The notes under the pieces are model-generated. The model ran no database searches. It was given only the letters and a program-made list of their open reading frames with translations, and had not been told where the DNA came from. The position numbers and the translations under genes are program-made. Below are positions 25,701-32,922 of a stretch of DNA of 64,000 bases, piece after piece; position 1 is the first letter of the stretch; each line of letters opens with the position of its first letter. The DNA comes from Duganella aceris (GTDB lineage: Bacteria > Pseudomonadota > Gammaproteobacteria > Burkholderiales > Burkholderiaceae_D), in assembly GCF_011090165.1 (NCBI RefSeq), contig NZ_JAADJT010000005.1:397784-461783 (forward strand). Direction: 5' to 3'.

Positions 25701-26957
25701 TGCGACGTCGATGAGCATGGGCTGCCGGTGCTGTTCGACGGCATCAGTGTCGACGTCAGCACGCACAAACACGCCGAGCTGGAGTTGCAACGGCTGGCGA
25801 GCGCGGTGACCGAGCGCAATCGCTTGCAGAGCGAGTTCCTGTTTACGCTGGCGCACGAGTTGCGCAATCCGCTGGCGCCGATCCGCGCCGGGCTGGAGCT
25901 GATGGCGGCCGGCGGGAAGACGGCGTCGACCGTGGATTTGCAGGGCATGATGCGGCGCCAGGTGGATCATATGGTGCATCTGGTGGACGATCTGTTGGAT
26001 ACGGCGCGGCTGGCGGAGGGCAAGGTGGCGCTCCGGTGCGACGGCGTGACCTTGGCCGAGGTGGTGACCGATGCGGTCGAGATCAGCACGCCGCTGCTCG
26101 ACGGCGCCGGGCATCGTCTGTTGCTGGATCTGCCGGCGGCGCCGGTTGCGTTGTATGCCGACCGTCACCGCATCGCGCAGGTGCTGAGCAACTTGATCAA
26201 CAACGCGGCCAAATATACGCCGCCTGGTGGGCGTATCGAGGTGGCGGCGGTGGTCGAGGGTGGCGAGGCGGTCATCTCGGTGTCGGACAACGGGGTCGGC
26301 ATCGCGCCGCATTTCCTGGCGTCGGTGTTCGACATGTACGCGCAGGCGCAGGGCGCGGAGTTGCTGGCGCAAGGCGGCTTGGGCGTGGGCTTGCATCTGG
26401 TGCAGCAGCTGGTGCAACTGCACGGCGGGCGGGTGGCGGCGCACAGCGCCGGCATCGGCCAGGGCAGTCGCTTCACCGTGTGGCTGCCGTTGCCCGGACA
26501 GCCGGCGGCGGCGGCCGGGACGCCGTCGTCAGTGGCGTCGCCGGCCTTGCCTGATCGGCAGTCGGCGGGCGGCGATGGGGCGGCGCAAGGTCTCAACGTG
26601 CTGGTGGTGGACGACAATGTCGACGCCGCCGAGACGCTGGCCGCGCTGCTGGAGTTCTACGGCCACCAGGTCAGCGTGGCGCACAGCGGCACCGCCGCGC
26701 TGAGCCGCGGCGCCGAGCTCCTGCCGCGCGTCGTGTTCCTCGATATCGGCCTGCCTGACATGAGCGGCTTCGACGCCGCGCTGGCGCTGCGCAAGATCGA
26801 CGGCATGGCGCAGGCGAAAATCATCGCGCTGACAGGCTGGGGCACCGACGCAGACAAGCAACGCTCCAGCGCGGCCGGCTTCGACCTGCACTTGACCAAG
26901 CCGGTCGACTTCGACCACGTCCGCGACGTGCTGACCCGGATCGCCGCCGAGGGCTAG
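22743..26957 (+). CDS. Double hybrid sensor histidine kinase (PAS-GAF-HK-REC-PAS-PAS-HK-REC)
   Basis: The protein has 1404 residues with no membrane helices, so it is a cytoplasmic sensor. Order: PAS-like (about 20-165), GAF-like (about 175-335), HisKA with His359 (SNVSHEFRTPL) and HATPase to about 590, receiver with Asp686 (LLLSDVMMP), two PAS/PAC units (about 760-1010), second HisKA with His1038 (LAHELRNP) and HATPase, and terminal receiver with Asp1334 (VFLDIGLPD). Two complete kinase-receiver modules lie in one chain, so internal phosphorelay is likely. No output-domain response regulator is adjacent. An in-frame TTG at 22722 is the alternative start. Confidence 0.93.
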   Translation: MPSLVPVVPSSDLNWLAGGGEMGALIATIDWSRTPLGPLESWPQSLRTSVSLCLSSTFPILVAWGPEHIQIYNDAYRPICGGKHPEAMGEPFKVCWATALPVVGAKFDRALEGEGTYIHNQQMFLDRDGYLEEAFMTFSFSPIRAESGEVGGIFHPITEATGQVLNARRSQSLRDLSTGLGDARTVEDIGRDLAAQFDQMSLDVPFLLFYQRDADSGQLHLRGHAGIAAGHALAPVVSALDDACWPFAQVAATGKAQQVDGLEQRFGDQRCGPYEEQPRSALVMPLTLPGQQDVFGFLVAGVSACRALDADYHNFYALLNAALNTAVGNVTAYEQEQRRAEELAHIDRAKTAFFSNVSHEFRTPLTLILGPLDDALANDGLAPEQRRRIETTHRNALRLLKLVNSLLDFSRIEAGRVQASYQPLDLAHVTTELAGVFESAMAKGGLSYTLDLPPLPQPVYVDRDMWEKIVFNLLSNAFKFTLAGGVTLTLREHAGMARLSVSDTGGGIPPEELPRTFERFHRIEGAQGRTYEGSGIGLALIQELVRLHGGAIAVHSVVGEGTRFDVDLPFGLAHLPGERIVTPSADGADIAPDTARTGAAFVEEALRWLPDVDEGKAAPARPPAANGEPAMPDLERPRILIADDNNDMRAYLKSLLDAHADVMVCADGEAAFEILLRDPPDLLLSDVMMPRLDGFGLIARIRAHEPLRHLPVILLSARAGEEAKVEGLRAGADDYLVKPFSTSELLARVLRQVMLARERSQQRQEAARQEAYFHTLIDASPVILWTTDADAQTTYLSQRWYDFTGRTSQQDLGVGWLENVHPDDVERVSAAFAAASAAHAPYSADFRLRRHDGVYHWCIDAGMPRFDEQGRPAGFVGTVIDIHARKVLQDRFERVSSAGDVGVWHADAPFDSLRINPQTAEHLGLPGRHNMTVAQWLAAVHGDDRERLAAGVARSLREGTPLEAEFRVAGDAASAAAPRWLRMVGWCDVDEHGLPVLFDGISVDVSTHKHAELELQRLASAVTERNRLQSEFLFTLAHELRNPLAPIRAGLELMAAGGKTASTVDLQGMMRRQVDHMVHLVDDLLDTARLAEGKVALRCDGVTLAEVVTDAVEISTPLLDGAGHRLLLDLPAAPVALYADRHRIAQVLSNLINNAAKYTPPGGRIEVAAVVEGGEAVISVSDNGVGIAPHFLASVFDMYAQAQGAELLAQGGLGVGLHLVQQLVQLHGGRVAAHSAGIGQGSRFTVWLPLPGQPAAAAGTPSSVASPALPDRQSAGGDGAAQGLNVLVVDDNVDAAETLAALLEFYGHQVSVAHSGTAALSRGAELLPRVVFLDIGLPDMSGFDAALALRKIDGMAQAKIIALTGWGTDADKQRSSAAGFDLHLTKPVDFDHVRDVLTRIAAEG

Positions 26958-27051
26958 CGTCGCGCAAGCGTTATTGTCGTAAGTCAACTCTGGCCAGATC
27001 TTGCCGGCCTACAATCGCCTCTCGGCCATCGGCGATCGTGGGGCGAGAGAC

Positions 27052-28518
27052 ATGGGCAAACGCGCAAATGCAGCAGGGCGTCGGCGGACGAGGCAGACGG
27101 GCGCCATCGCTATCGTGTTCGCGCTGATGGTCGGCGGGCTGCTCGCCTTCATCGGCCTGGCGTTGGATCTGGGACGTGTGTATAACCGCCGATCCGAACT
27201 GCAGGCGGTCGCCAATGTCGCGGCAGTGGCCGCCGCCGCACAGCTGAACGGCACGGCCTCCGGCATCGACGCCGCCGCGACCAAGGCCAGCGACGCGGTC
27301 AACGAGCTGACCTACCAATACAACCAACGCAAGATCGCCTGGAACCGGGACGCGCTATCGTTCGGCGCCTCGCCCAACGGCGGCTGGATCGACGCTGCGG
27401 CCGCGCACGACGCCCCGGCCGGCCTGCTGTACGTCCAGGTCGACACCGCCAGGCTGGGCGCGGCGATGGGCACGCTGGACCTGGTGTTCATGCGCGCCAT
27501 CTCCGCCGCGCTGACCTCGACCGACATCGCCGTCAAGGCGGTGGCGGGGCGCTCAGGTATCGACGTCGCGCCGCTGGCGCTGTGCGCGCTGTCGAACACC
27601 GCCGCCGCGCCGCGCGCCAATCCCGGCCCGCCGGCTAATACCGAGCTGGTGGAGTACGGCTTCCGCCGTGGCGTCGGCTACGATCTGATGCAACTCAATC
27701 CCAACGGCGTCGCACCCGAGAACTTCGTCATCGATCCCTTTGCGCCAGCCGGCACGCCCGGATCGGCGGCCGATACCGCAGCCGCCTTCGTCGGCCCCTA
27801 CGCGTGCACCGGCCAGCTCGCGATCCCGAGCGTGTCCGGCGGCGCGATCACCGTCGGCCGGCCGTTCCCGCTGGCGTCGCTGTACAAGCAACTCAACTCG
27901 CGCTTCGACCAATACGACGACGCGCTATGCAGCTACGCCACCGCGCCGCCCGACGCCAATATTCGTTCCTATGCCTTCAATGGCGGCGCGCCGTGGATGG
28001 CGACGGCGCCCGACCGGCAGGCGGCGAAACCGCTGGCGGGCGGCGGCAAGCTGCTGACCGTCGCCGATCCCTGGCCCGCGCCGGCCGGCACCACCGCCGC
28101 GATGTACGGGCCGCTGTGGGCCTACGCCAGGGCGGTGCCGTATGCGTCATATGTGGCCGGCGTTGCGGAGCCGGCCGCCGGCTACGCGAGCTTCGCGCCC
28201 GGCGCCTGGAGCACCCTGTATGCGCCGGGCGCGCCGGCGGCCACGGCCGGCTATCCCGGCGGCGGCTCGACGCCGTACAAGGCGGGCACCAATCTGCTTC
28301 CGCCACCGCTCGCGCATCGCGGCGTCGCCAACCGGCGCGTATTGAACGTCGCCTTGTTGTCCTGCCCGGTGAGCCCCGGCGCGACCACGACGGCGACCGT
28401 GCTCGCGGTCGGCAAATTCCTGATGACCGTGCCCGCCACCGCGACCAGCCTGTACGCCGAGTTCGGCGGCGTGGTGCCCGAGCAAGCGCTGGGCGGGCCG
28501 ATCGAGCTGTATCGATGA
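27052..28518 (+). CDS. TadG-like pilus assembly protein
   Basis: The protein has 488 residues. ATG 27052 is chosen because GGGCGAGAG precedes it; the longer frame from 27001 adds an unlikely leader. After a basic N-terminus, RRRTRQTGAIAIVFALMVGGLLAFIGLALDLG (about 11-42) is the TadE/TadG-type prepilin-like transmembrane segment, followed by YNRRSELQAVANVAAVAAA. The large remainder is periplasmic and unrecognised. Tad-type Flp pilus genes (ATPase, secretin, prepilin) are not near. The gene overlaps the TadE-like gene by 4 bp. Confidence 0.8.
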   Translation: MGKRANAAGRRRTRQTGAIAIVFALMVGGLLAFIGLALDLGRVYNRRSELQAVANVAAVAAAAQLNGTASGIDAAATKASDAVNELTYQYNQRKIAWNRDALSFGASPNGGWIDAAAAHDAPAGLLYVQVDTARLGAAMGTLDLVFMRAISAALTSTDIAVKAVAGRSGIDVAPLALCALSNTAAAPRANPGPPANTELVEYGFRRGVGYDLMQLNPNGVAPENFVIDPFAPAGTPGSAADTAAAFVGPYACTGQLAIPSVSGGAITVGRPFPLASLYKQLNSRFDQYDDALCSYATAPPDANIRSYAFNGGAPWMATAPDRQAAKPLAGGGKLLTVADPWPAPAGTTAAMYGPLWAYARAVPYASYVAGVAEPAAGYASFAPGAWSTLYAPGAPAATAGYPGGGSTPYKAGTNLLPPPLAHRGVANRRVLNVALLSCPVSPGATTTATVLAVGKFLMTVPATATSLYAEFGGVVPEQALGGPIELYR

Positions 28519-29099
28519 CGCCGGGGAGACAGACCGTGTCGCGACAAACCGGAGCGTTGACCGCCGAGTTCGGGCTGGTGCTGGTGCTGTTCCTGACCAT
28601 GGCCTGCGCGGTGCTGGAACTGGCGCGGCTGATCTACCTGTACAACACCTTGCAGGTGGCGACACAGCGCGCCGCCGCGCTGGCGGCGCAGGTCGATTTC
28701 CGCGACGCGGCGGCGCTCGACCAGGTGCGGCGGCAAGCGGTATTGCGCGACTCGGCCGGCGGCCTGTTGCTTGGCGCGCCGGTAACGGACGCGCATATCC
28801 GCATCGATTACCTCGCGCTGTCGAATGCCGGCGGCGTGACGCCGACGCCGATTCCGACACCGGCGCTGCCGTCGTGCCCGGCCAACAACCGGATCGCCTG
28901 CATGGCCGATCCCTACGGCGACAGCTGCATCCGGCTGGTGCGGGCGCGGGTCTGCGATCCGGCGGTGCCGGAGGCCTGCAACGGCGTGCCGTACCAGCCG
29001 CTGTTTTCCTTCCTCGGCATGCGCTTCAACCTGCCGAAGGCCACCGTCGTCACCAGCGCCGAAACGCTGGGGGCGGCCGGCCAGGCGCCATGTCCCTAG
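28515..29099 (+). CDS. TadE-like pilus assembly protein
   Basis: The 194-residue protein has an ATGA overlap with the upstream stop, so translation is coupled. The N-terminal RQTGALTAEFGLVLVLFLTMACAVLELAR (about 10-38) contains the TadE-type processing and transmembrane segment with the conserved Glu (AEFG), followed by LIYLYNTLQVATQRAA. The C-terminal part has several Cys. Together with TadG it forms a minor-pseudopilin-like pair. Its stop overlaps the convergent channel gene by 4 bp. Confidence 0.85.
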   Translation: MTPGRQTVSRQTGALTAEFGLVLVLFLTMACAVLELARLIYLYNTLQVATQRAAALAAQVDFRDAAALDQVRRQAVLRDSAGGLLLGAPVTDAHIRIDYLALSNAGGVTPTPIPTPALPSCPANNRIACMADPYGDSCIRLVRARVCDPAVPEACNGVPYQPLFSFLGMRFNLPKATVVTSAETLGAAGQAPCP

Positions 29100-29977
29100 A
29101 TCGGCAGGGGTTCCCCGCATTGCTTGCAGAAGCGCGCGGTGTCCTCGTGGCCCTGCGTCATGCAGCGCGTGCAGGTGCGCGACGACCATAGCTGCCGGCC
29201 GCGCTGGTGCGCGATCTCGGAACTGATGATGCCGGTCGGGACCGCCAGGATGCCCCAGCCGAGCAGCATCATGAACGAAGCGATGGCGCGGCCGATGTCG
29301 GTCTTCGGCACCAGGTCGCCGAAGCCCACCGTCGTCATCGTCGAGATCGCCCAATAGACGGCGGTGGGAATGCTGGTGTAGCCGTGCGCCGGGCCTTCAA
29401 CCACGTACATCACCGTCCCCAGCAGGAACACGATCAGCATCACCACCGACAGGAAGATGAAGATCTTGCGGCGGCTGGCCAGCAGCGCGTCGCCCAGCAT
29501 GCCGTATTCCTGGATGTACAAGGTCAGCTTAAGGATGCGGAAGATGCGCAGCAGGCGCAGGATACGCACGCCCAGCACCACGTGGGCGCCGGGGATGAAC
29601 AGCGACAGCCAGCTGGGCAGGATCGACATCAGGTCGATGACGCCGAAGAAACTGCGCGCATACACGTCCGGCCGCCGCACGCACAGGCAGCGCGCGATGT
29701 ATTCGATGGTGAACAGCGCGGTGAAGCACCATTCCGCGATCAGCAGCCAGTCGCCGTAGGCCGCCGCGATCGGCTGTACCGTGGCCAGCACCACCACCAG
29801 CACGCTGAGCAGGATGGCGGCGATCAGCGCCAGGTCGAAGGCGCGCCCGGTCGGCGTGTCGGATTCGAAGATGATCGCGTACAGGCCGGCGCGCCAGCCG
29901 TGTTCCGGCTTGCCGAAGCGTTGATGCGGATCGGCGGAGCGCGTGGCGGGCGCCGGCTGGGCTTGGGGTGTTTTCAT
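29096..29977 (-). CDS. Voltage-gated-type potassium channel with C-terminal zinc ribbon
   Basis: The protein has 293 residues; ATG 29977 with AAGG upstream is preferred over a start at 30037. It has six transmembrane helices. S4 carries regularly spaced Arg (RILRLLRIFRILKL), the pore loop has the K+ filter TTVGFGD and S6 has GWGILAVPTGIISSEI. After S6 comes a short tail with CTRC...CKQC, a CxxC-x-CxxC zinc ribbon (about 270-290), uncommon for Kv channels and possibly a redox or metal-sensitive gate (inference). Confidence 0.92.
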   Translation of the reverse strand: MKTPQAQPAPATRSADPHQRFGKPEHGWRAGLYAIIFESDTPTGRAFDLALIAAILLSVLVVVLATVQPIAAAYGDWLLIAEWCFTALFTIEYIARCLCVRRPDVYARSFFGVIDLMSILPSWLSLFIPGAHVVLGVRILRLLRIFRILKLTLYIQEYGMLGDALLASRRKIFIFLSVVMLIVFLLGTVMYVVEGPAHGYTSIPTAVYWAISTMTTVGFGDLVPKTDIGRAIASFMMLLGWGILAVPTGIISSEIAHQRGRQLWSSRTCTRCMTQGHEDTARFCKQCGEPLPI

Positions 29978-30141
29978 GGTGACCTTATCCGAAAGATAAT
30001 TTTTAGCCGATGGCAATTCTGCCGGGCGTATAAACAATTTATATGATGTGGAGCGAGATTTTCCTGTAGGATACCGGCTTCGTCCGCTTTTAGGACGGGT
30101 AGTTAATTCTAGGGCAAAGGATCACGGAGTTCGCGTCCTTC

Positions 30142-31332
30142 ATGTCCCGATCTCTTGGAGACGGAATGGGAGCTTCGCGCCCACAGTTGCAGCGGCCAGT
30201 CAGCCTGGTCGTGTTGGCATGTATTTTTGCCGTGCTGGCCATGGCGGCCACGGAAACGTGGCGCTGGTCGCGCACCGCGCGGCACACCGACGCGCCTGCC
30301 CAGGTCGATACGGCCACGCCGCCGGCCATCAGCCTGACCGAACTTTCCCGCGCCATGATCCCGATGCCGAAAGGCGTGCCGTCGGCGCACGCCAGCGCGC
30401 TGGCCAGCCTGCCGCACGGCGACCTGATCGCCTTCTGGTGGGCCGGCAGCCGCGAGAGTGGTCCGGACGTCAAGGTGTACGCGTCCCGCTGGTCCGAAGG
30501 CAAGTGGAGCGAGCAATGGGAGGTGGCCAGCCGCGAGTCGCTGGGCAAGGTGCTGGGCCACGGCGTGCGCCGCATCGGCAACCCGGTGGCCTGGACCGCC
30601 GCCGACGGCACGGTCCACCTGTACGTGGTGGCGACCGGGCTCGGCGGCTGGGCCGCGTCGCGCGTGGTGCAGATGGAGTCGCACGACGAGGGCGCCAGTT
30701 TCCAGGTGCGCCGTCTGCTGCCGATGTCCCCCGTGTTCAATACCAGCGTGCTGGTGCGCGCGGCGCCGGTCGGCCTGGCCGACGGCGGCTGGTGGCTGCC
30801 GATCTATTTCGAAATCGGCTATAAATATCCGATGCTGATGTCGTTCAACGCCCAGGGCGAGCCGCAACGCCTGGCGCGCATCGGTTCGCGCAAGCGCTCC
30901 TTGCAGCCGACGCTTGTGCCGGTCTCGGCCACCGAGGTGCGGGCCTGGATGCGCGACAACGGCGCCGACAAGCGCATCCAGCAGGCGGTCAGCCGCGACG
31001 GCGGCCAGAGCTGGGAAGACCTGGGCGCGAGTTCGATGTCCAACCAGGGCACCTCGCTGGCCGTGCTGCGCCTGAGCAGCGGCAGTCTGGTGATGCTGCG
31101 CAACCATGGCGATACCCGCGAAACGCAGCGCAGCTCGCTGTCGCTGTGGCTGTCCAACGACGCCCAGAACTGGACCCAGCTGGCCGACATCGTCAACGGC
31201 CAGCCCGGCGACGAATTCTCGTATCCGGCCATGTTCCAGGTCGGCGACGAACTGCACATCACTTATACGTATCAGCGGCGCGCCATCGCGCACCACCGCC
31301 TGAAAATCAATCTGGGGAAGGACCCGATATGA
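30142..31332 (+). CDS. Exo-sialidase-like beta-propeller protein with N-terminal membrane anchor
   Basis: The 396-residue protein has one N-terminal hydrophobic segment (about 20-37) that anchors or exports it. The propeller carries two Asp-box-like motifs, SHDEGASF and SRDGGQSW, and sialidase-family segments such as GDLIAFWWAGSRE and GSLVMLRNHGDTRE. The order matches the BNR sialidase-like family often found in exopolysaccharide loci. True neuraminidase activity is uncertain. It is the first of four genes with 4-22 bp junctions ending in a phosphoglycerol-transferase-like gene. An inverted repeat CGTCC-N7-GGACG lies upstream at 30081-30097. Confidence 0.82.
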   Translation: MSRSLGDGMGASRPQLQRPVSLVVLACIFAVLAMAATETWRWSRTARHTDAPAQVDTATPPAISLTELSRAMIPMPKGVPSAHASALASLPHGDLIAFWWAGSRESGPDVKVYASRWSEGKWSEQWEVASRESLGKVLGHGVRRIGNPVAWTAADGTVHLYVVATGLGGWAASRVVQMESHDEGASFQVRRLLPMSPVFNTSVLVRAAPVGLADGGWWLPIYFEIGYKYPMLMSFNAQGEPQRLARIGSRKRSLQPTLVPVSATEVRAWMRDNGADKRIQQAVSRDGGQSWEDLGASSMSNQGTSLAVLRLSSGSLVMLRNHGDTRETQRSSLSLWLSNDAQNWTQLADIVNGQPGDEFSYPAMFQVGDELHITYTYQRRAIAHHRLKINLGKDPI

Positions 31333-32063
31333 GCTTGCCGGATCTGGCCCTGCAAATAATCTACGGCCGGCTGGCGTGGGCGCTGGTCGCCGCCGCCGTG
31401 CTGCTGGCCTTGCTGCCGGTCGCGTTGCCGAAGCTGATCCCGGCGCCGCGACGCAGGACCATCGCGCTCACCGTCGCCGCCATGGCGGCGCTGATGGCGC
31501 TGCCCGGCGCGGCGTCGCCGGCCTACTCGCTGATCCTGGTGTTCCAGTATCCGAGCGGACTGCTGCTGGGCTGCTGCATGGTCTCGCTGTGGACCCGCTG
31601 GCAGGGCAAGCCGGTGCGCTTCGCCTTGCGTCCTGGCCTGGCGCTGGCGCTGACGCTGGCCGGCCTGGTGCTGTATCTGGACGCGTTCGGCGTACTGGCG
31701 CTGGGCTGGTACTACGGCGGCTTCAGCGCGGTCGGCGCGCCGCTGCTGGCGTGCGCCGTGGCCGCCGCCTGCGCCGTGGCCATCGTGCGCGGCCGCGCCG
31801 CCGGCAGCGCCGGGGCGCTGTTGATCGCCGTGATGCTGTTCTCGCTGCTGCGCCTGCCGACCGGCAACCTGTGGGATGCGCTGCTCGACCCGTTGCTGTG
31901 GGCCTGGGCGGCGGGGTCGGCGATCGCCGCCTTCGCGCGTCGCCAGTCGCTGCGCAAGCTGGCCGCGCTGCCGCCGCTGCTGGAGCCGGCGCCGGTGTTC
32001 GCGTCCGAGGCCGATGCGGAGCTGGTGCCGGTGCACGCGTCCGGCGTCGACAAACAACTTTAA
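31329..32063 (+). CDS. Uncharacterised multi-pass membrane protein
   Basis: The 244-residue protein starts at ATG 31329 overlapping the previous stop (ATGA). About seven hydrophobic helices lie between residues 8 and 215, followed by a short soluble tail. I do not recognise the family. Its place, translationally coupled between the sialidase-like protein and another membrane protein, suggests a component of the same envelope process. Confidence 0.75.
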   Translation: MSLPDLALQIIYGRLAWALVAAAVLLALLPVALPKLIPAPRRRTIALTVAAMAALMALPGAASPAYSLILVFQYPSGLLLGCCMVSLWTRWQGKPVRFALRPGLALALTLAGLVLYLDAFGVLALGWYYGGFSAVGAPLLACAVAAACAVAIVRGRAAGSAGALLIAVMLFSLLRLPTGNLWDALLDPLLWAWAAGSAIAAFARRQSLRKLAALPPLLEPAPVFASEADAELVPVHASGVDKQL

Positions 32064-32085
32064 TAAATAAAGCAAGGGAGTAAGC

Positions 32086-32922
32086 ATGGTAACGAAGAAG
32101 TGGTACGTTCATCCGGTGATCGCGATCGGGGTCATCATCAATATCTTCGTGATGGCGATGGCGCTGTACTGGTCCAAGAACCAGCCGGCGCTGTGGCGTT
32201 TGCTGGTCGAGGATGGCATCGTCGAATGGATGCAGTTCCTGTGCTTCGCCATGACTTCCGGCCTGCTGGCCTTCCTCGCGGTGGAACAATGGCAGCGCAC
32301 GCCGAAGATCAATCTGCAACTGCTGGCCTTCGTCGGCCTGTCGCTGCTGGTCGGCCTGGCCGCGCTGGAAGAGATCAGCTGGTTCCAGCGCATCCTGCAC
32401 ATCGCCTCGCCGGAATACTTCATGCAGAACAACCGCCAGGGCGAAACCAATCTGCACAATCTGGCGCTGGGCAAGGGCAGCCTGCACAAGAACATCCTGC
32501 TGAAGCTGATCGCCATCGTCGGCATCACGCACAACATCATCCTGCCGCTGGTGGCGATGAAGCGTCCCGGCGTGCGCACCTTTATCGAGAAGCTGGGCGG
32601 TTATCTGCCGCCGCTGCTGCCGTCGGTGATCTACGTCGCGCTGGTGGCGGTGTCGCACCTGGCGATCGACCATCCGCGCAAGGGCGAGCTGGGCGAAGTG
32701 TTCGGCGCCGTGCATTACATGACCACCGTGTTCGCGGCCTACTTCATGGGTGTCGGCTACGGCAAGCGTCCGGTGTTCGAGCAGGCCGGCGACGCGCGCC
32801 GCGTCTCGACGCTGTTCGTGATGCTGATGGTCTACCTGTTGTTCATCGCCTGGATCCTCAGCGCCGGCGCCGGCGCGCCGCAGTACATCGCCACCCATCC
32901 AGGCTTCGGCGCTGAACTATGA
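32086..32922 (+). CDS. Uncharacterised multi-pass membrane protein
   Basis: The 278-residue protein starts after AGGGAG. It has about seven or eight predicted helices, with charged and His-rich segments between (WFQRILHIASPEYFMQNN; ETNLHNLALGKGSLHKN). EEISWFQRIL and NLHN are typical of an uncharacterised membrane family that accompanies polysaccharide genes. Its stop overlaps the phosphoglycerol-transferase-like start (ATGA). Function unknown. Confidence 0.75.
   Translation: MVTKKWYVHPVIAIGVIINIFVMAMALYWSKNQPALWRLLVEDGIVEWMQFLCFAMTSGLLAFLAVEQWQRTPKINLQLLAFVGLSLLVGLAALEEISWFQRILHIASPEYFMQNNRQGETNLHNLALGKGSLHKNILLKLIAIVGITHNIILPLVAMKRPGVRTFIEKLGGYLPPLLPSVIYVALVAVSHLAIDHPRKGELGEVFGAVHYMTTVFAAYFMGVGYGKRPVFEQAGDARRVSTLFVMLMVYLLFIAWILSAGAGAPQYIATHPGFGAEL

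Noticed and set aside
22752..26444. A 1230-codon reverse frame opposite the hybrid kinase
   Set aside because: It is a shadow of the kinase coding strand in GC-rich DNA; the forward strand has nine recognisable domains.
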